DNA from: an uncultured Helicobacter sp.
Lineage (GTDB): Bacteria > Campylobacterota > Campylobacteria > Campylobacterales > Helicobacteraceae
Reading direction: 5' to 3'
Length of the DNA stretch: 46,191 nt
NCBI GenBank assembly: GCA_949299115.1
Contig: CASFZH010000012.1
Coordinates: 1-46,191 of the forward strand
Shown: in pieces, positions 26,188 to 37,005 of the stretch
Numbering within the stretch: the first letter of the stretch is position 1
Layout of the letters: each line of letters opens with the position of its first letter
The notes under the pieces: model-generated
Databases searched by the model: none
Told to the model about the DNA's origin: nothing
The model's input: only the letters and a program-made list of their open reading frames with translations
Program-made: the position numbers and the translations under genes

Positions 26188-26223
26188 ATCTCATATTTTA
26201 CAGTATATTTGTTAAATTGAGAT
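26188..26223 (-). promoter_or_regulatory. Dyad over the perR promoter (candidate autoregulatory operator)
   Basis: ATCTCATATTTTAC (26188-26201) and GTTAAATTGAGAT (26211-26223) form an imperfect inverted repeat: the arms match as ATCTCA-ATTT-AC with one insertion and one mismatch. On the minus strand the space between holds TATACT and TAAAAT, either usable as -10 box, about 50-65 bases before the perR ATG. Fur-family repressors commonly bind dyads over their own promoter. The sequence is not the classic PerR or Fur box, so the binder is inference. Confidence 0.5.
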
Positions 26224-26290
26224 GATAAACTGTGATTCTACAAAAAACTTTTATCATAAAGGTAAAAACTAATGCAATAATGCAAAACAC

Positions 26291-27796
<1,506 letters not shown>

Positions 27797-27839
27797 TCAA
27801 TGATTAAGAAATATAGCAAAAGTGCGATAGACCTCAAGT

Positions 27840-28688
27840 TTAATCTATTGTAAAATCCAAAGTAATACCATTACGTAAAACACTAGCATTATAATTGTCC
27901 GTTATCATGATATATTGTATTTCTTTGGTAATTTTGAGATTATAACTATTTTGTTTGTCAACCGATATTATGGCATTGATAAGATTCATATTAGAATCAA
28001 ACATTAAAATCTTAGGATACCATTCTACATTATCTTGAGGAATAATCCGTAAAATACCTATCGAATTAAAAACAAACCAATATTTACCATTTATTTGGTT
28101 GAAAGTATTTTCTCCCTTTACTATGACATTGGCATGGGGAATATAGGAGTTTCCTAAACTAATGTCATAAATCCAATGTATCGCAGTATTTCTCTTAATA
28201 TCAACAATACGATACCCACGTTTTATTAGGTTATCAATCATTACCACTGGATCAATATGAGATTCTGCATTCAAGGTATAGGTAAGCAAAATTTTATCTT
28301 GACGTTTTATGGCTTCCGTTACATAGAAGTACGAATAACCCATATTGGTTAAAATATTGTTCGTTGTATAATTTAAAAACATAAAACTTGGATTACTATC
28401 TGTCTGTATATCTAAAAAATTAATACGAAACGTTACAGAAATATTACTCGGCTTTGAAAGTTTTAATTGTAACAGTCCATTATTTTTTAATGTTGTTAAT
28501 ACCTTTGCTATATCAAGATGATTTCCTTTATAAAATTTCTTTTCGTTACCAAAAAGTTTTTTAATGAAATTTATATTCATTTGATAGGTATTTTTTGGAA
28601 TAAAACTTTCAACTTTATCCTGCAAATCCGTTGCATAAGCACAAATACTATAATACAGAATCGCATAAAGCCATAAAATATTTTTCAT
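27840..28688 (-). CDS. Exported periplasmic protein of unknown function
   Basis: 282 residues with a signal peptide (MKNILWLYAILYYSICAYAT, cleavage near residue 19-20). The mature part is mixed alpha/beta, with KVLTTLKNNGLLQLKLSKPS, ITFRI-type strands, a repeated VV-MIDNLIKRGYRIVDIKRN segment and many aromatic residues; no cysteine pair, lipobox or membrane helix. Its ATG overlaps the stop of the RodZ-like gene (TAATG), so the two proteins are made together and probably act together at the cell envelope. Not a family I can name. Confidence 0.7.
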   Translation of the reverse strand: MKNILWLYAILYYSICAYATDLQDKVESFIPKNTYQMNINFIKKLFGNEKKFYKGNHLDIAKVLTTLKNNGLLQLKLSKPSNISVTFRINFLDIQTDSNPSFMFLNYTTNNILTNMGYSYFYVTEAIKRQDKILLTYTLNAESHIDPVVMIDNLIKRGYRIVDIKRNTAIHWIYDISLGNSYIPHANVIVKGENTFNQINGKYWFVFNSIGILRIIPQDNVEWYPKILMFDSNMNLINAIISVDKQNSYNLKITKEIQYIMITDNYNASVLRNGITLDFTID

Positions 28689-29731
28689 TATTTTGCTCCT
28701 AATGCCCTATATTCTTTTTGTGTAATTGGCTTAAATCCTTCTTGAAAATCATAAAGTAGATATGTAATACTATATTGATTATACTCATATTTTTTACCAT
28801 CAATTTCTAAAGTTAAAATAGCATTACCAAAATGAAAGGCTGTATTATTAGTTAGTGTTAGCGTATAAGGTGTTTTTGTGTATTTCTCTCCTCTAGTCTT
28901 TTTTACTGTATCAACCCATGCAAACCACACTTCCTTTTTTGGCACAATAGTCAAAGTCCGTTGAACATTTAGTGATGAAGTCTGCATATCCTCTTTTGAG
29001 TCCACTGTTACAGATTGTGATTGTTGCTGTGTTGATAAAGGTGTTTGTGTTTCACTATCCATATCAATATCCTCTTTATCACTTAACGCATCTATTAAAG
29101 AAATTTGCGGATGAGCTTGTTTATTTTCAATATTTTTTTGTTGCATATTATTCTGTTGAATAGCATTATGAGAGTTTGTATGTGATGCGAGATTAATAAA
29201 ATATATGCCAGCTACAATTAATATAATAATTACGGCAATCATTATTATCCATACAGTTTTATATGAAGATTTTGTTTGTGGTATACTTATTTCAATAGTG
29301 TTATTCAAATGTTTGTTGTTATTTTTAGTACTATTTCGTTTTATATTTTTTTTTTGTATTTTTGTATGCACATTATCTTTTTGTTTCCATGTATCTATTG
29401 CTGGCAATGGGTCTGTTGTAAGAGATATGTGAGAATCTTGCTGTCCCAAAACGTCCTGATTAACAGTGTCTTGCTTATTTTCTTCTGTATAAACCATTTC
29501 ATGAGATTGGATATTGCCATATTGTTTATAATGGTTATATTCCTGTACCCAATCTTTTAAATCAAGCTGCAATTCACGTTCTAAAATTTTTATAAAACCA
29601 TACGTCCTTGTTGCGGAATCCATATTATCAAAATTTTTATTCATAATATCTTGCAAACGTGCGATTGTAATACAAGTCTTTTTATGTACGTCTTTAATAT
29701 CCATTTGTTGTAATTTTTCAAAATCTGTCAT
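28688..29731 (-). CDS. RodZ-like single-span membrane protein
   Basis: 347 residues. The N-terminal 75 residues (VHKKTCITIARLQDIMNKNF, then TYGFIKILERELQLDLKDW) look like the HTH_25 helix-turn-helix domain of RodZ: T-x-I, L-x-x-I, G-F-x-x-x-L-x-R, LDL. A basic linker (about 120-140) leads to one membrane helix at about 159-181 and then a periplasmic part with a Gln/Ser/Thr-rich linker and a compact C-terminal beta domain (LTIVPKKEVWFAWVD, EKYTKTPYTLTLTN). RodZ links MreB to the cell wall machinery; here this is inference. An AGGA upstream supports ATG 29731; a start 57 bases earlier at 29788 would overlap rlmB. Follows rlmB by 25 bases. Confidence 0.65.
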   Translation of the reverse strand: MTDFEKLQQMDIKDVHKKTCITIARLQDIMNKNFDNMDSATRTYGFIKILERELQLDLKDWVQEYNHYKQYGNIQSHEMVYTEENKQDTVNQDVLGQQDSHISLTTDPLPAIDTWKQKDNVHTKIQKKNIKRNSTKNNNKHLNNTIEISIPQTKSSYKTVWIIMIAVIIILIVAGIYFINLASHTNSHNAIQQNNMQQKNIENKQAHPQISLIDALSDKEDIDMDSETQTPLSTQQQSQSVTVDSKEDMQTSSLNVQRTLTIVPKKEVWFAWVDTVKKTRGEKYTKTPYTLTLTNNTAFHFGNAILTLEIDGKKYEYNQYSITYLLYDFQEGFKPITQKEYRALGAK

Positions 29732-29756
29732 ACTTAACCATCCTTTTTTTATGATA

Positions 29757-30485
29757 TTATGCCATATTTGTATTTTGAATTCTATCAAGTAAAATACCTG
29801 TAGCTACACTTGCATTTAAGGAATCAAAGTTATTTGACATAGGAATATGTAAAATTATATCCATTTTGTTCAGAATTTTTCGACTTAACCCTATATCTTC
29901 CTTACCAATAAATAATGCCCATTTATTTTTATTATGTATATCTTCATAAAATTGTCTCATTGTTACTTGAGGTTTACATTTATCATATACTCCGGCACCA
30001 AAAAGACTGAAATGCTGCATTTTCATTTGATTAATAATATCTAGACTTGAGCTACAAAAGCCAAACGGCATTCGCAATAATGCTCCACTACTAGCACGAA
30101 AAATGCCCTCATATACTTGAGGCAAAAGATTATTCCTATCACACAAAATTACACCATCAACACCAAGTGCAAATGAAGTCCGAATAATTGAGCCAATATT
30201 ACCAATATCATGAAGTCCACACAACACCACCAAGGCTTTTGATTCCAATAATATAGATAATGGTGTAAGAGCAATATCTGCAATTTTAGCTAATATACCT
30301 TGATGATTCTTGCCACGTGCTAAACCCTGGGCTTTTTTATTGTCAATACGCACTATCGGAATCTGTAATTGTCTAATTTGGATAAATAATTTTTTATGAA
30401 AATCTTTCGTTATATATATTTCTTTAATTTGTTGTGGTGCATGGTGCAATGTATACTCAAAGCATTGTTTCCCAAAGATAATCAT
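29757..30485 (-). CDS. rlmB: TrmH/RlmB-family 23S rRNA (guanosine 2'-O)-methyltransferase
   Basis: 242 residues of the SPOUT class. An N-terminal substrate-binding part (IFGKQCFEYTLHHAPQQIKE, GLARGKNHQGILAKI) precedes the knotted domain with the three family motifs: GLHDIGNIGSIIRTSFALGV, ALFIGKEDIGLSR and IPMSNNFDSLNASVATGILL. The usual N-x-x-N-x-G-x-x-x-R of motif 1 appears with D in place of the first N (HDIGNIGSIIR), as in many family members. Expected product is Gm2251 in the peptidyl-transferase loop of 23S rRNA. Leads the small operon with the RodZ-like and periplasmic protein genes. Confidence 0.88.
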   Translation of the reverse strand: MIIFGKQCFEYTLHHAPQQIKEIYITKDFHKKLFIQIRQLQIPIVRIDNKKAQGLARGKNHQGILAKIADIALTPLSILLESKALVVLCGLHDIGNIGSIIRTSFALGVDGVILCDRNNLLPQVYEGIFRASSGALLRMPFGFCSSSLDIINQMKMQHFSLFGAGVYDKCKPQVTMRQFYEDIHNKNKWALFIGKEDIGLSRKILNKMDIILHIPMSNNFDSLNASVATGILLDRIQNTNMA

Positions 30486-30625
30486 CTTTATAGTCCATTC
30501 TCTATTTTATTAATATTTGTAATATACCACAATAAAGCTATAAGTTTCCTAAAATACAAGCAAATCATAGTATTTTGCTACCATTAATTTTTATAGTTCA
30601 AAATAGGAATAAATACGTAATGCAA

Positions 30626-31561
30626 TCATGAATTAAGGCGATATTCTTGTGAAATATTGCTTGCAAAAAGATTCTCATATGGAGTCTGTTGCTGAATTTG
30701 CCGATAAAACTCCGATAATTCTTGTTTATTTTGGATAGATTCCAAAAGAAGTTGTATAATTTTTGGAGAATCAGAAGGAGGGATATGTTTGGGTGTGGAA
30801 TGTTTAGATGAGAAATGTCGAAACATTTTATCAACTAACATTGCATTCGAAATCTCAACAATAACAGAATCAATAGGCATTTTAAAAAACATTAAATCCT
30901 TATCTTTAATAATAGACATATAAATAGTATCCATGCCAAATACCTTTGTTGAATGAGAATCAAATAAATAGAGATGTTTATTGTAGTTATCATGGAATGC
31001 TTCATAAACTGTCTGCAAAATAAGAATCTTTTGCTTTTGAGTGTATGGATTTCCAATCACACAAAAAGCAAATCTTAATAAAGATTCTATAGAATACCAT
31101 TCAAATGATATAAAACGATAATCAAGCATTCTTCTGCTTCTTTCTTGACGTAATTTCTTTGCTTCTTGTGAAGTAGAAGCTTTATAAGGTGATTCTACAA
31201 TCAAATCTCGATATGCTGGACCAGGAAATCGTGGTTGTATTACAAATCTACTTGCTTTTTCTTGTTCCAAAATATAACGTAAACCACCTTCATAACCATC
31301 ATCAATAATCCGTATTTCTTGTAATGGAACATTCTCCAATATATTATAAAAATCTTTATCATCACATTCCCATATATTCATAGGATAACGAAAAAAATGG
31401 CAAATCTTTGTTTTAATTTCCAAATTTAGTTCTTTTTGCACACTTCCATCAAGCCAAGAAGCAACTGTGCGCCTATCTTTTCCAATTATTTTAGCCAAAT
31501 GTGAGATACTTGTCCCATAGCGATTCAGAATTGCTAAAATTTTATCAACACTTGTTTTCAT
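30626..31561 (-). CDS. Orphan helix-turn-helix regulator with unknown C-terminal domain
   Basis: 311 residues. Residues 5-45 (ILNRYGTSISHLAKIIGKDR, then RTVASWLDGSV) form a helix-turn-helix of the XRE/phage-repressor-like kind. The rest is an unrecognised domain rich in aromatic residues: FFRYPMNIWECDDKDFY, IQPRFPGPAYRDLIVESPYK, and DYRFISFEWYSIESLLRFAF. No metal site, PAS or response-regulator signature is visible. The gene stands alone: rlmB lies 140 bases downstream and over 1.5 kb of gene-free DNA upstream. A perfect 10-bp dyad 42 bases in front of its ATG suggests autoregulation. The protein may be an epsilonproteobacterial-specific regulator; its target is unknown. Confidence 0.65.
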   Translation of the reverse strand: MKTSVDKILAILNRYGTSISHLAKIIGKDRRTVASWLDGSVQKELNLEIKTKICHFFRYPMNIWECDDKDFYNILENVPLQEIRIIDDGYEGGLRYILEQEKASRFVIQPRFPGPAYRDLIVESPYKASTSQEAKKLRQERSRRMLDYRFISFEWYSIESLLRFAFCVIGNPYTQKQKILILQTVYEAFHDNYNKHLYLFDSHSTKVFGMDTIYMSIIKDKDLMFFKMPIDSVIVEISNAMLVDKMFRHFSSKHSTPKHIPPSDSPKIIQLLLESIQNKQELSEFYRQIQQQTPYENLFASNISQEYRLNS

Positions 31562-31602
31562 AATAATCCCTGTTTACAAAATCCACATATCTTTTGTATG
31601 TT

Positions 31603-31634
31603 TTTTATACATTTTACTTAATTTATGTATAAAA
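31603..31634 (-). promoter_or_regulatory. Perfect 10-bp dyad upstream of the HTH gene
   Basis: TTTTATACAT (31603-31612) and ATGTATAAAA (31625-31634) are exact reverse complements with a 12-base spacer, so arm centres are 22 bp apart, two helical turns. They lie 42-73 bases before the start of the HTH gene, where its promoter must be. Position and symmetry suggest an operator for the adjoining gene's own product. Confidence 0.5.
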
Positions 31635-33103
31635 GTTGTCTAAAAAATAATAATGAAACAAAATTTTATGGATAGAATGATTGTTTTGTAGCAATATTAC
31701 ATAACAAAATATAATTTTTATAAAAAATTTATAAATACCAAAGCACTATTATCATATAAGTTTCATTTATACCTTAAAGATTAAACAAATTGGATAGCAA
31801 ATTGTCTTATTTAATCAATATTCACCATAAAAATAGTTGTCATAATTTAAAAACTCAAAAGCATATAACTGATTTAGAATAATAAAATCATTGTATATAC
31901 ATATTAATCGCTTAATATTCTCAATTATATCTATATGTGAATATAAAATGTTTGTTCGATAATCTTGTTCGGAAACTATTTAATAATTGATGTAATAAAG
32001 CAAAATATAGAAATTTTTATTAATAATGTGAATTAACTTGTTTTTTGATACGAAAATGCAAGATAAACGATTGTGTGAGGTATATAATTTAACACTTAAG
32101 GAATTAAAACAGAAAAGAAAACAGGGTATTAAGATTTAAGGTTTAATGTTGAAGTTGCAAGATTAAATCTTGTTTCTATTTGGAAACTATGCTACAACAA
32201 CAAAGTCTTAACGCTTGGTCGGCATAAGTTAAGACGTCTAATATCCTAAAAACTAGACTTAAAGTAATTGAAAATCTTTATCTTACATTCTTTTTTAATT
32301 AATACATTAATGTAACATAGTTTAACTTTAATTTAATTATAGAGGAGAAAATAGAATATAGTGAAAGTGCTATTAATAACGAATCAAGGTAAAAGAGTTA
32401 AGCGAACCCTTACAAGATCAATAGAACTTTAAGCTATAATTTTATATTAATAGAGAGAAATAATCTAGCATAACAAAAATCAATGTATTAAAATATAAAA
32501 TAATTACAATATGGCCAACCTCGTACATCTAAAAATTGATATAAATATTCCATATATAGCAATATTATTATAATCATGCTTCCAATATCATAAATCTATA
32601 TTAGCTTAAATGTTAGCAATTTCTCCAACTTCAACCAATGGCAGTGTATTATATTGTGATATGGTAATACTATATATTTTTGCATTAAGCTTGTATCTAT
32701 AAATAAAGCTTATGTTTGTATTTTGTTTAGTAGCCCTTAAACAAAAATAGAGATTTAACTAAATATCTTTTATTAATGTAGTTTCTTATTGCTACTCTTA
32801 TTGTTAGTCTTTTTCAAATTCTTTAATAATCTTTATTATGTCTTTTTCTGTTTTATATTGCATAGTCGATAACCTTTAAATAAAAAGTAACATGTAAAAT
32901 TGAAAAGTATATACAAGTCTTATTTTAAGTGCATTTTTTAAGGTTATATAGCATAAATAGCGTATATAAGGGTTTTTTGTGATTGTGGTACGATAATTTC
33001 TCCCACTATCAAAAAATATTCTATAACTATTAAATTAATTATTTTCAAAAAACACATCTCTAATATAGTGAAGCATGTGATATGTAATGCAGGTTAACGT
33101 CAA
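31635..33103. other. Long gene-free region with coding-like scraps
   Basis: Nearly 1.5 kb without a frame of normal gene size. Short coding-like pieces are visible: + strand at about 32056-32139 (MQDKRLCEVYNLTLKELKQK and seven more codons), + strand in another frame at about 32134-32247 (FNVEVARLNLVSIWKLCYNN...), + strand GTG at 32361 (VKVLLITNQGKRVKRTLTRS) behind GAGGAG, and - strand 32863-32804 (MQYKTEKDIIKIIKEFEKD) behind AAAGG. All stop early and none shows a family. A cluster of stems lies at 32205-32280. The region is best read as decayed genes plus, possibly, an RNA. Confidence 0.5.
32205..32280. ncRNA. Candidate structured RNA: three consecutive stems
   Basis: GTCTTAAC (32205-32212) pairs with GTTAAGAC (32228-32235) over a 15-base GC-richer loop; GTCTA (32236-32240) pairs with TAGAC (32254-32258); TAAAG (32260-32264) pairs with CTTTA (32276-32280). 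The stems abut with hardly a base between them, and AAGTCT near 32203 could instead pair with AGACTT near 32256, giving mutually exclusive folds. A T-run (CTTTTTT) follows at about 32290. Strand unknown, no family recognised, promoter not assigned. Chance pairing in AT-rich DNA is the main alternative. Confidence 0.3.
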
Positions 33104-34465
33104 TTATTTCCAAATATCCAGTGAATTGAGATACATAATGGCACGTATTTTAGGAGGAATACGACTTAATCTATATATATCACGTTGTTTCTTGGGGATA
33201 GGTAAATAGCATGAAAGAAAAAAAGCGGTTAATTTATGATTTATAGACATACTATCCACATCATGATTCTGTGTAGCCACCTGCCCATTATTTTTTGTAT
33301 TTGACACAATAATCTCATATCTTTGCTTTTTATTGTTTATTTTATAAAAATAACATTGAGAAGTAATAATATTACTTAAAGAAAAAATATCATACAATGT
33401 ATTTTTTTTAAAAATAACACTTTTTGTTACCAAATATTGCTCTACAGTATCTTTCTCCTCACCAATCAAATACTGTAGAAGATTTTCAATATTTTTTGGA
33501 AATACAACGTCATTTCCATCATTCATATAGCTACTTCTATCTATTATTTTTTTAAAAATCCATTGTGTATGGACACCAACGTAAATAAAGGAATCATTTT
33601 TAGCAATAACTATTTTATCGCCAAGCACACATTCCTTTTTATCAACTAAAATCTGATACACTTCATTTTTTTGTGCTTCACTCATTACATAGCCAAATCT
33701 TTTGACCAACACATCAATAGTATGCATCTCATGCTGATGTGCTTTACAATAAAATAAATTCATATCACAACAAATCATTATGGAAGGATACAAAATTAAA
33801 CGTTCCTTTAAAAGAAAGTCTAAGCTTCTTTTTATTCCTTTTGTAAATTTTTTACTAAGTTTTAACGTAAAATTATTACGGAAAAAGTTTCGCAGATATT
33901 TAGAATCCTGATTGCTCTCATCAAGATAAAATAATATATTTTTAGCATGATTATATTGCAATAAATCGTATTTTGTATAATTAATAAGAGGACGCATGAG
34001 ATAATAATGTTGTGTGTTTATATTGCAATTTTCTATTTCTTGAAAACCTAAGAGAGTATTTAATCCAGCACCATGAGAAAATCTCATAAAAAACCATTCA
34101 AGTTTATCATCAAAATGATGAGCCATAATAAGATTATGATAATGATAGGTGGAAATAAGAAAGCGGAAAAAAGTATAACGCAATAATCTAGCCTGAAATT
34201 CAAAACTTGACTCTATTTTTGAACATTCTAATATGTAACATTGTTTATTATATCGATGACAAAGTTTTATAGCATACTGTACTTCTTTCTTGCTTTCAAT
34301 ACGAATGCCATAATCAACAATTGCAACATGAAAATCAATATTATAATGCTGCAAAATAAAAAAGAGAGCACTCGAATCAACTCCACCAGAAAATGCAAGA
34401 ATATTTTTACCATTCTGTAAAATACGAATGGAATGGGGACTTAGTTGAATTAAGTCACTGTGCAT
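33104..34465 (-). CDS. tilS: tRNA(Ile)-lysidine synthetase
   Basis: Modifies C34 of the CAU-anticodon tRNA-Ile to lysidine with ATP, making it read AUA. The N-type ATP pyrophosphatase domain is plain: ILAFSGGVDSSALFFILQHY with the PP-loop SGGVDSS near residues 21-27, VAIVDYGIR, ARLLRYTFFRFL, MAHHFDDKLEWFFMRFSHGA, and LMRPLINYTKYDLLQY with YLDESNQDSKYLRNFFRNN. 453 residues, with a long C-terminal part (from about 240) that is weakly conserved, as in other epsilonproteobacterial TilS. Follows rplQ by about 90 bases with a strong stem-loop between them, and begins with its own ATG in a context lacking a strong ribosome binding site. Confidence 0.93.
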   Translation of the reverse strand: MHSDLIQLSPHSIRILQNGKNILAFSGGVDSSALFFILQHYNIDFHVAIVDYGIRIESKKEVQYAIKLCHRYNKQCYILECSKIESSFEFQARLLRYTFFRFLISTYHYHNLIMAHHFDDKLEWFFMRFSHGAGLNTLLGFQEIENCNINTQHYYLMRPLINYTKYDLLQYNHAKNILFYLDESNQDSKYLRNFFRNNFTLKLSKKFTKGIKRSLDFLLKERLILYPSIMICCDMNLFYCKAHQHEMHTIDVLVKRFGYVMSEAQKNEVYQILVDKKECVLGDKIVIAKNDSFIYVGVHTQWIFKKIIDRSSYMNDGNDVVFPKNIENLLQYLIGEEKDTVEQYLVTKSVIFKKNTLYDIFSLSNIITSQCYFYKINNKKQRYEIIVSNTKNNGQVATQNHDVDSMSINHKLTAFFLSCYLPIPKKQRDIYRLSRIPPKIRAIMYLNSLDIWK

Positions 34466-34519
34466 TGTCCGCTCTAATATTTACAATTTTTGACAAAAAA
34501 TATAAAAAAACCATCTGCA

Positions 34520-34554
34520 TTTCAATCTTAAATAAATTTGATTTAAGATTGAAA
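34520..34554 (-). terminator. Perfect 14-bp stem-loop after rplQ
   Basis: TTTCAATCTTAAAT (34520-34533) and ATTTAAGATTGAAA (34541-34554) pair perfectly around a 7-base loop, starting 4 bases after the rplQ stop codon. On the minus strand a run of seven T follows about 10 bases later. It probably ends or attenuates the alpha operon before tilS; the gap before the T-run makes it less than canonical. Confidence 0.65.
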
Positions 34555-34558
34555 AAAG

Positions 34559-34912
34559 TTATTCGACAAATTCAATGATAGCCATAGTTGAAGAATCACC
34601 ACGACGCACTCTACTTCTATAAACTCGCGTGTAGCCACCATTACGATTTGCAAGTTTTGGAGCAATTTCGGTTATCAATTTCTTGGTTGCTATTTTATTT
34701 TGCAAATGTGAAAAAATAAATCTATGGGTATTAAAATCCGAATTTTTTGAAGCAGTAATCAATTTTTCTATATATGATTGCAACTCTTTTGCCTTAAAAA
34801 TACCAGTTTCAATTTTACCATATCTAATTAAAGCAATACTCAAGTTTTTAAGTAATGCTTGACGATGAGCAGATGTTCTGCCTAATTTTCTATAACCATG
34901 TTTATGTCGCAT
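34559..34912 (-). CDS. rplQ: 50S ribosomal protein L17
   Basis: 117 residues beginning [20 protein letters not shown], the L17 hallmark, with [16 protein letters not shown] and the C-terminal [20 protein letters not shown]. Length fits the bacterial short form. Last gene of the alpha operon, 13 bases after rpoA, with a strong stem-loop behind the stop. Confidence 0.97.
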   Translation of the reverse strand: MRHKHGYRKLGRTSAHRQALLKNLSIALIRYGKIETGIFKAKELQSYIEKLITASKNSDFNTHRFIFSHLQNKIATKKLITEIAPKLANRNGGYTRVYRSRVRRGDSSTMAIIEFVE

Positions 34913-34925
34913 TATAAAATCCTTA

Positions 34926-35942
34926 TTAATTTTGACCTTTAAGCTTTGCTAATCTTTTATTAAGCGTAATAACTAAATCATTTGGTAAATCATCTCCAAT
35001 CTTATAGCCAACCTCAAGCAATTTGCTTGCAATTTCATCAAAAGATCTTTTACCTAAATTCTTAATATTTTTTAAATCACTTTCACTCATTAATACAAGT
35101 TCCCCAATATATTTAATATTAGATTTTTGCAAACAATTACTTGGACGATGCTCCAAATTTAAAATTTCAACACTCGATAAAAGTATCTTTAATTCTGGAC
35201 TATCATCGTTAAGACGATTATTACTCGTTGGTACATCGTTCAATTCTGCCCCAAAAACACTCATTTGCGAATGCATAATGGTAATAGCTTCTTTGAAAGC
35301 TTCCATAGGATCAACTTGCCCGTTAGTTTCAACTTCAAAAATAATTTTCTCAAAATTAGGATTACTTTCATGTAAGACATTTTCAATAGTATATACAGCT
35401 TTCTTTACTGGGGTAAAAAAAGCATCGAGAGGAATATAATCGTTACCAATTTCTTCTCGAATAGCCTCGCTAGGCACATAACCTAATCCCCTTTGAATAA
35501 CAAGAGAAAACTTAAGCTTCGCGTCACTATTAATATTGGCTAAATGCGAAGTTGAATCTATTATTGTCATAATATCATTGCTAAGATGTTCTCCTCTTAA
35601 TTCCATTGGTCCATGAAATTCATACTCAAACTCAAATTTTTCATGCTGCTTTTTTTCTTCTTCATTTATTTTAAATTTTAAATTCTTAATATTAACAATA
35701 AAAGGCGTAACATCTTCAGCAACACCACGCACAGAATCAAATTCATGCACAACACCTTCAATTTTTATAGCTATTGGTGCATATCCTACTGTGCTAGATA
35801 ATAACAATCTACGAACTGGATGGGCTACAGTAATAGCATAATGTGGTTCAAATGGATATGCATACAATCTAATATGATTAGGCGTGATCTCTTCAATTTC
35901 CAATCTCTCTGGAATATATGGTCGTGTTTTTATACTTTTCAT
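34926..35942 (-). CDS. rpoA: DNA-directed RNA polymerase subunit alpha
   Basis: Assembly subunit of RNA polymerase; its C-terminal domain contacts UP elements and activators. 338 residues. N-terminal domain: [20 protein letters not shown]-type text ([20 protein letters not shown]), [40 protein letters not shown]-terminal domain: [39 protein letters not shown], with the helix-hairpin-helix. AGGA nine bases in front of ATG 35942 and the H. pylori start (MK-IKTAPLIP) support this start; an ATG two codons upstream (35948) is too close to the AGGA. Follows rpsD by 19 bases. Confidence 0.97.
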   Translation of the reverse strand: MKSIKTRPYIPERLEIEEITPNHIRLYAYPFEPHYAITVAHPVRRLLLSSTVGYAPIAIKIEGVVHEFDSVRGVAEDVTPFIVNIKNLKFKINEEEKKQHEKFEFEYEFHGPMELRGEHLSNDIMTIIDSTSHLANINSDAKLKFSLVIQRGLGYVPSEAIREEIGNDYIPLDAFFTPVKKAVYTIENVLHESNPNFEKIIFEVETNGQVDPMEAFKEAITIMHSQMSVFGAELNDVPTSNNRLNDDSPELKILLSSVEILNLEHRPSNCLQKSNIKYIGELVLMSESDLKNIKNLGKRSFDEIASKLLEVGYKIGDDLPNDLVITLNKRLAKLKGQN

Positions 35943-35961
35943 AATCATCGTTCCTAAAATC

Positions 35962-36588
35962 TTATTTTGAATAAAGTTCTACAATCAAACGTTCTTCTAT
36001 TGGAATCTCAATTTCACTTCTTTCTGGATTCCTTGTAAAGATTCCAAATTTTTTATCTTTATCAATATCTACCCATGGAACAATACCTGTTTGAGCTATT
36101 AAATCAAGAGACCTAATAATTTGAATATTATTTTTACTTTTTTCTTTAACTTCTATTTTTTGTCCCTGCTTAATTGCAAATGATGGAATATTAACTCTTT
36201 TACCATCTACAAGAATATGTCCATGCGTTACAAGTTGCCTTGCAAATCTACGAGTAGTGGCGAATCCCATTCTATATACAACGTTATCTAACCTTATTTC
36301 AAGCAAACGGATAAGATTCTCACCGGTATTGCCTTCTTGGCGATTCGCTTCTTTAAAGATAGAACGGAATTGTTTTTCACTAATTCCATACATAAATTTT
36401 GCTTTTTGTTTTTCACGTAATTGTAAACCATAATCCGACATCTTTCCACGCCTTCTACCGTGTTGCCCTGGTCCATAGTCTCGTCTCTCTCTCGCACTTT
36501 TTCCAACCAATCTACGTTCACCTTTTAGTGCTAAAGAAGCACCAAGTCTTCTTTCAATTTTTTCTACAGGTCCTCTATATCTTGCCAT
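35962..36588 (-). CDS. rpsD: 30S ribosomal protein S4
   Basis: 208 residues from ATG 36588 ([20 protein letters not shown]), preceded by AGGGAG. Later motifs: [40 protein letters not shown] and the S4 RNA-binding fold [21 protein letters not shown] longer frame to 36630 would add 14 residues overlapping rpsK and is rejected. S4 starts 30S assembly and represses the alpha operon in other bacteria. Eleven bases behind rpsK. Confidence 0.97.
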   Translation of the reverse strand: MARYRGPVEKIERRLGASLALKGERRLVGKSARERRDYGPGQHGRRRGKMSDYGLQLREKQKAKFMYGISEKQFRSIFKEANRQEGNTGENLIRLLEIRLDNVVYRMGFATTRRFARQLVTHGHILVDGKRVNIPSFAIKQGQKIEVKEKSKNNIQIIRSLDLIAQTGIVPWVDIDKDKKFGIFTRNPERSEIEIPIEERLIVELYSK

Positions 36589-36599
36589 ATATTTCTCCC

Positions 36600-36995
36600 T
36601 TACACTCTTCTTCTCTTTGGAGGACGACAACCATTATGTGGTAATGGAGTTACATCCTTAATCCATAGAACTTTAATCCCTTCAATAGTGCCAACACTTT
36701 TAATAGCAGTTTCACGTCCACTTCCGGGACCTTGGACTTTAATGCCGACCTCTTTAATTCCATGTTCTTTCGCTTTTGTCATTGCAACTTCTACAGCTTG
36801 CTGAGCAGCATATGGCGTAGATTTTTTACTTCCCTTAAAACCTAATCCACCAGCAGTAGCCCAACACACCACATTGCCCATATCGTCCGTAATAGTAACA
36901 TTTGTATTATTAAAAGAAGCAGAAATACAAACAACACCTTTTGCAATATTTTTTCTTATTGCTTTTTTTTTAACACCTACTTGTTTTTTAGCCAT
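36600..36995 (-). CDS. rpsK: 30S ribosomal protein S11
   Basis: 131 residues. Conserved text [60 protein letters not shown] and the C-terminal [15 protein letters not shown]. Part of the 30S platform. Lies 10 bases after rpsM in the alpha operon. Confidence 0.97.
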   Translation of the reverse strand: MAKKQVGVKKKAIRKNIAKGVVCISASFNNTNVTITDDMGNVVCWATAGGLGFKGSKKSTPYAAQQAVEVAMTKAKEHGIKEVGIKVQGPGSGRETAIKSVGTIEGIKVLWIKDVTPLPHNGCRPPKRRRV

Positions 36996-37005
36996 ACCTT
37001 AACCT

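Noticed and set aside
28972-29560. Plus-strand hydrophobic frames opposite the RodZ-like gene
   Set aside because: They are the complement of Asn/Lys/Gln-rich coding text, which gives Phe/Leu/Ile-rich shadows.
32300-32450. Vague similarity of the AACGAATCAAGGTAAAAGAG stretch and the later TTTAAGCTAT to the leader in front of 23S rRNA genes in Campylobacterota
   Set aside because: No rRNA sequence follows, and the resemblance rests on memory of short AT-rich words; not enough to claim an rRNA leader.
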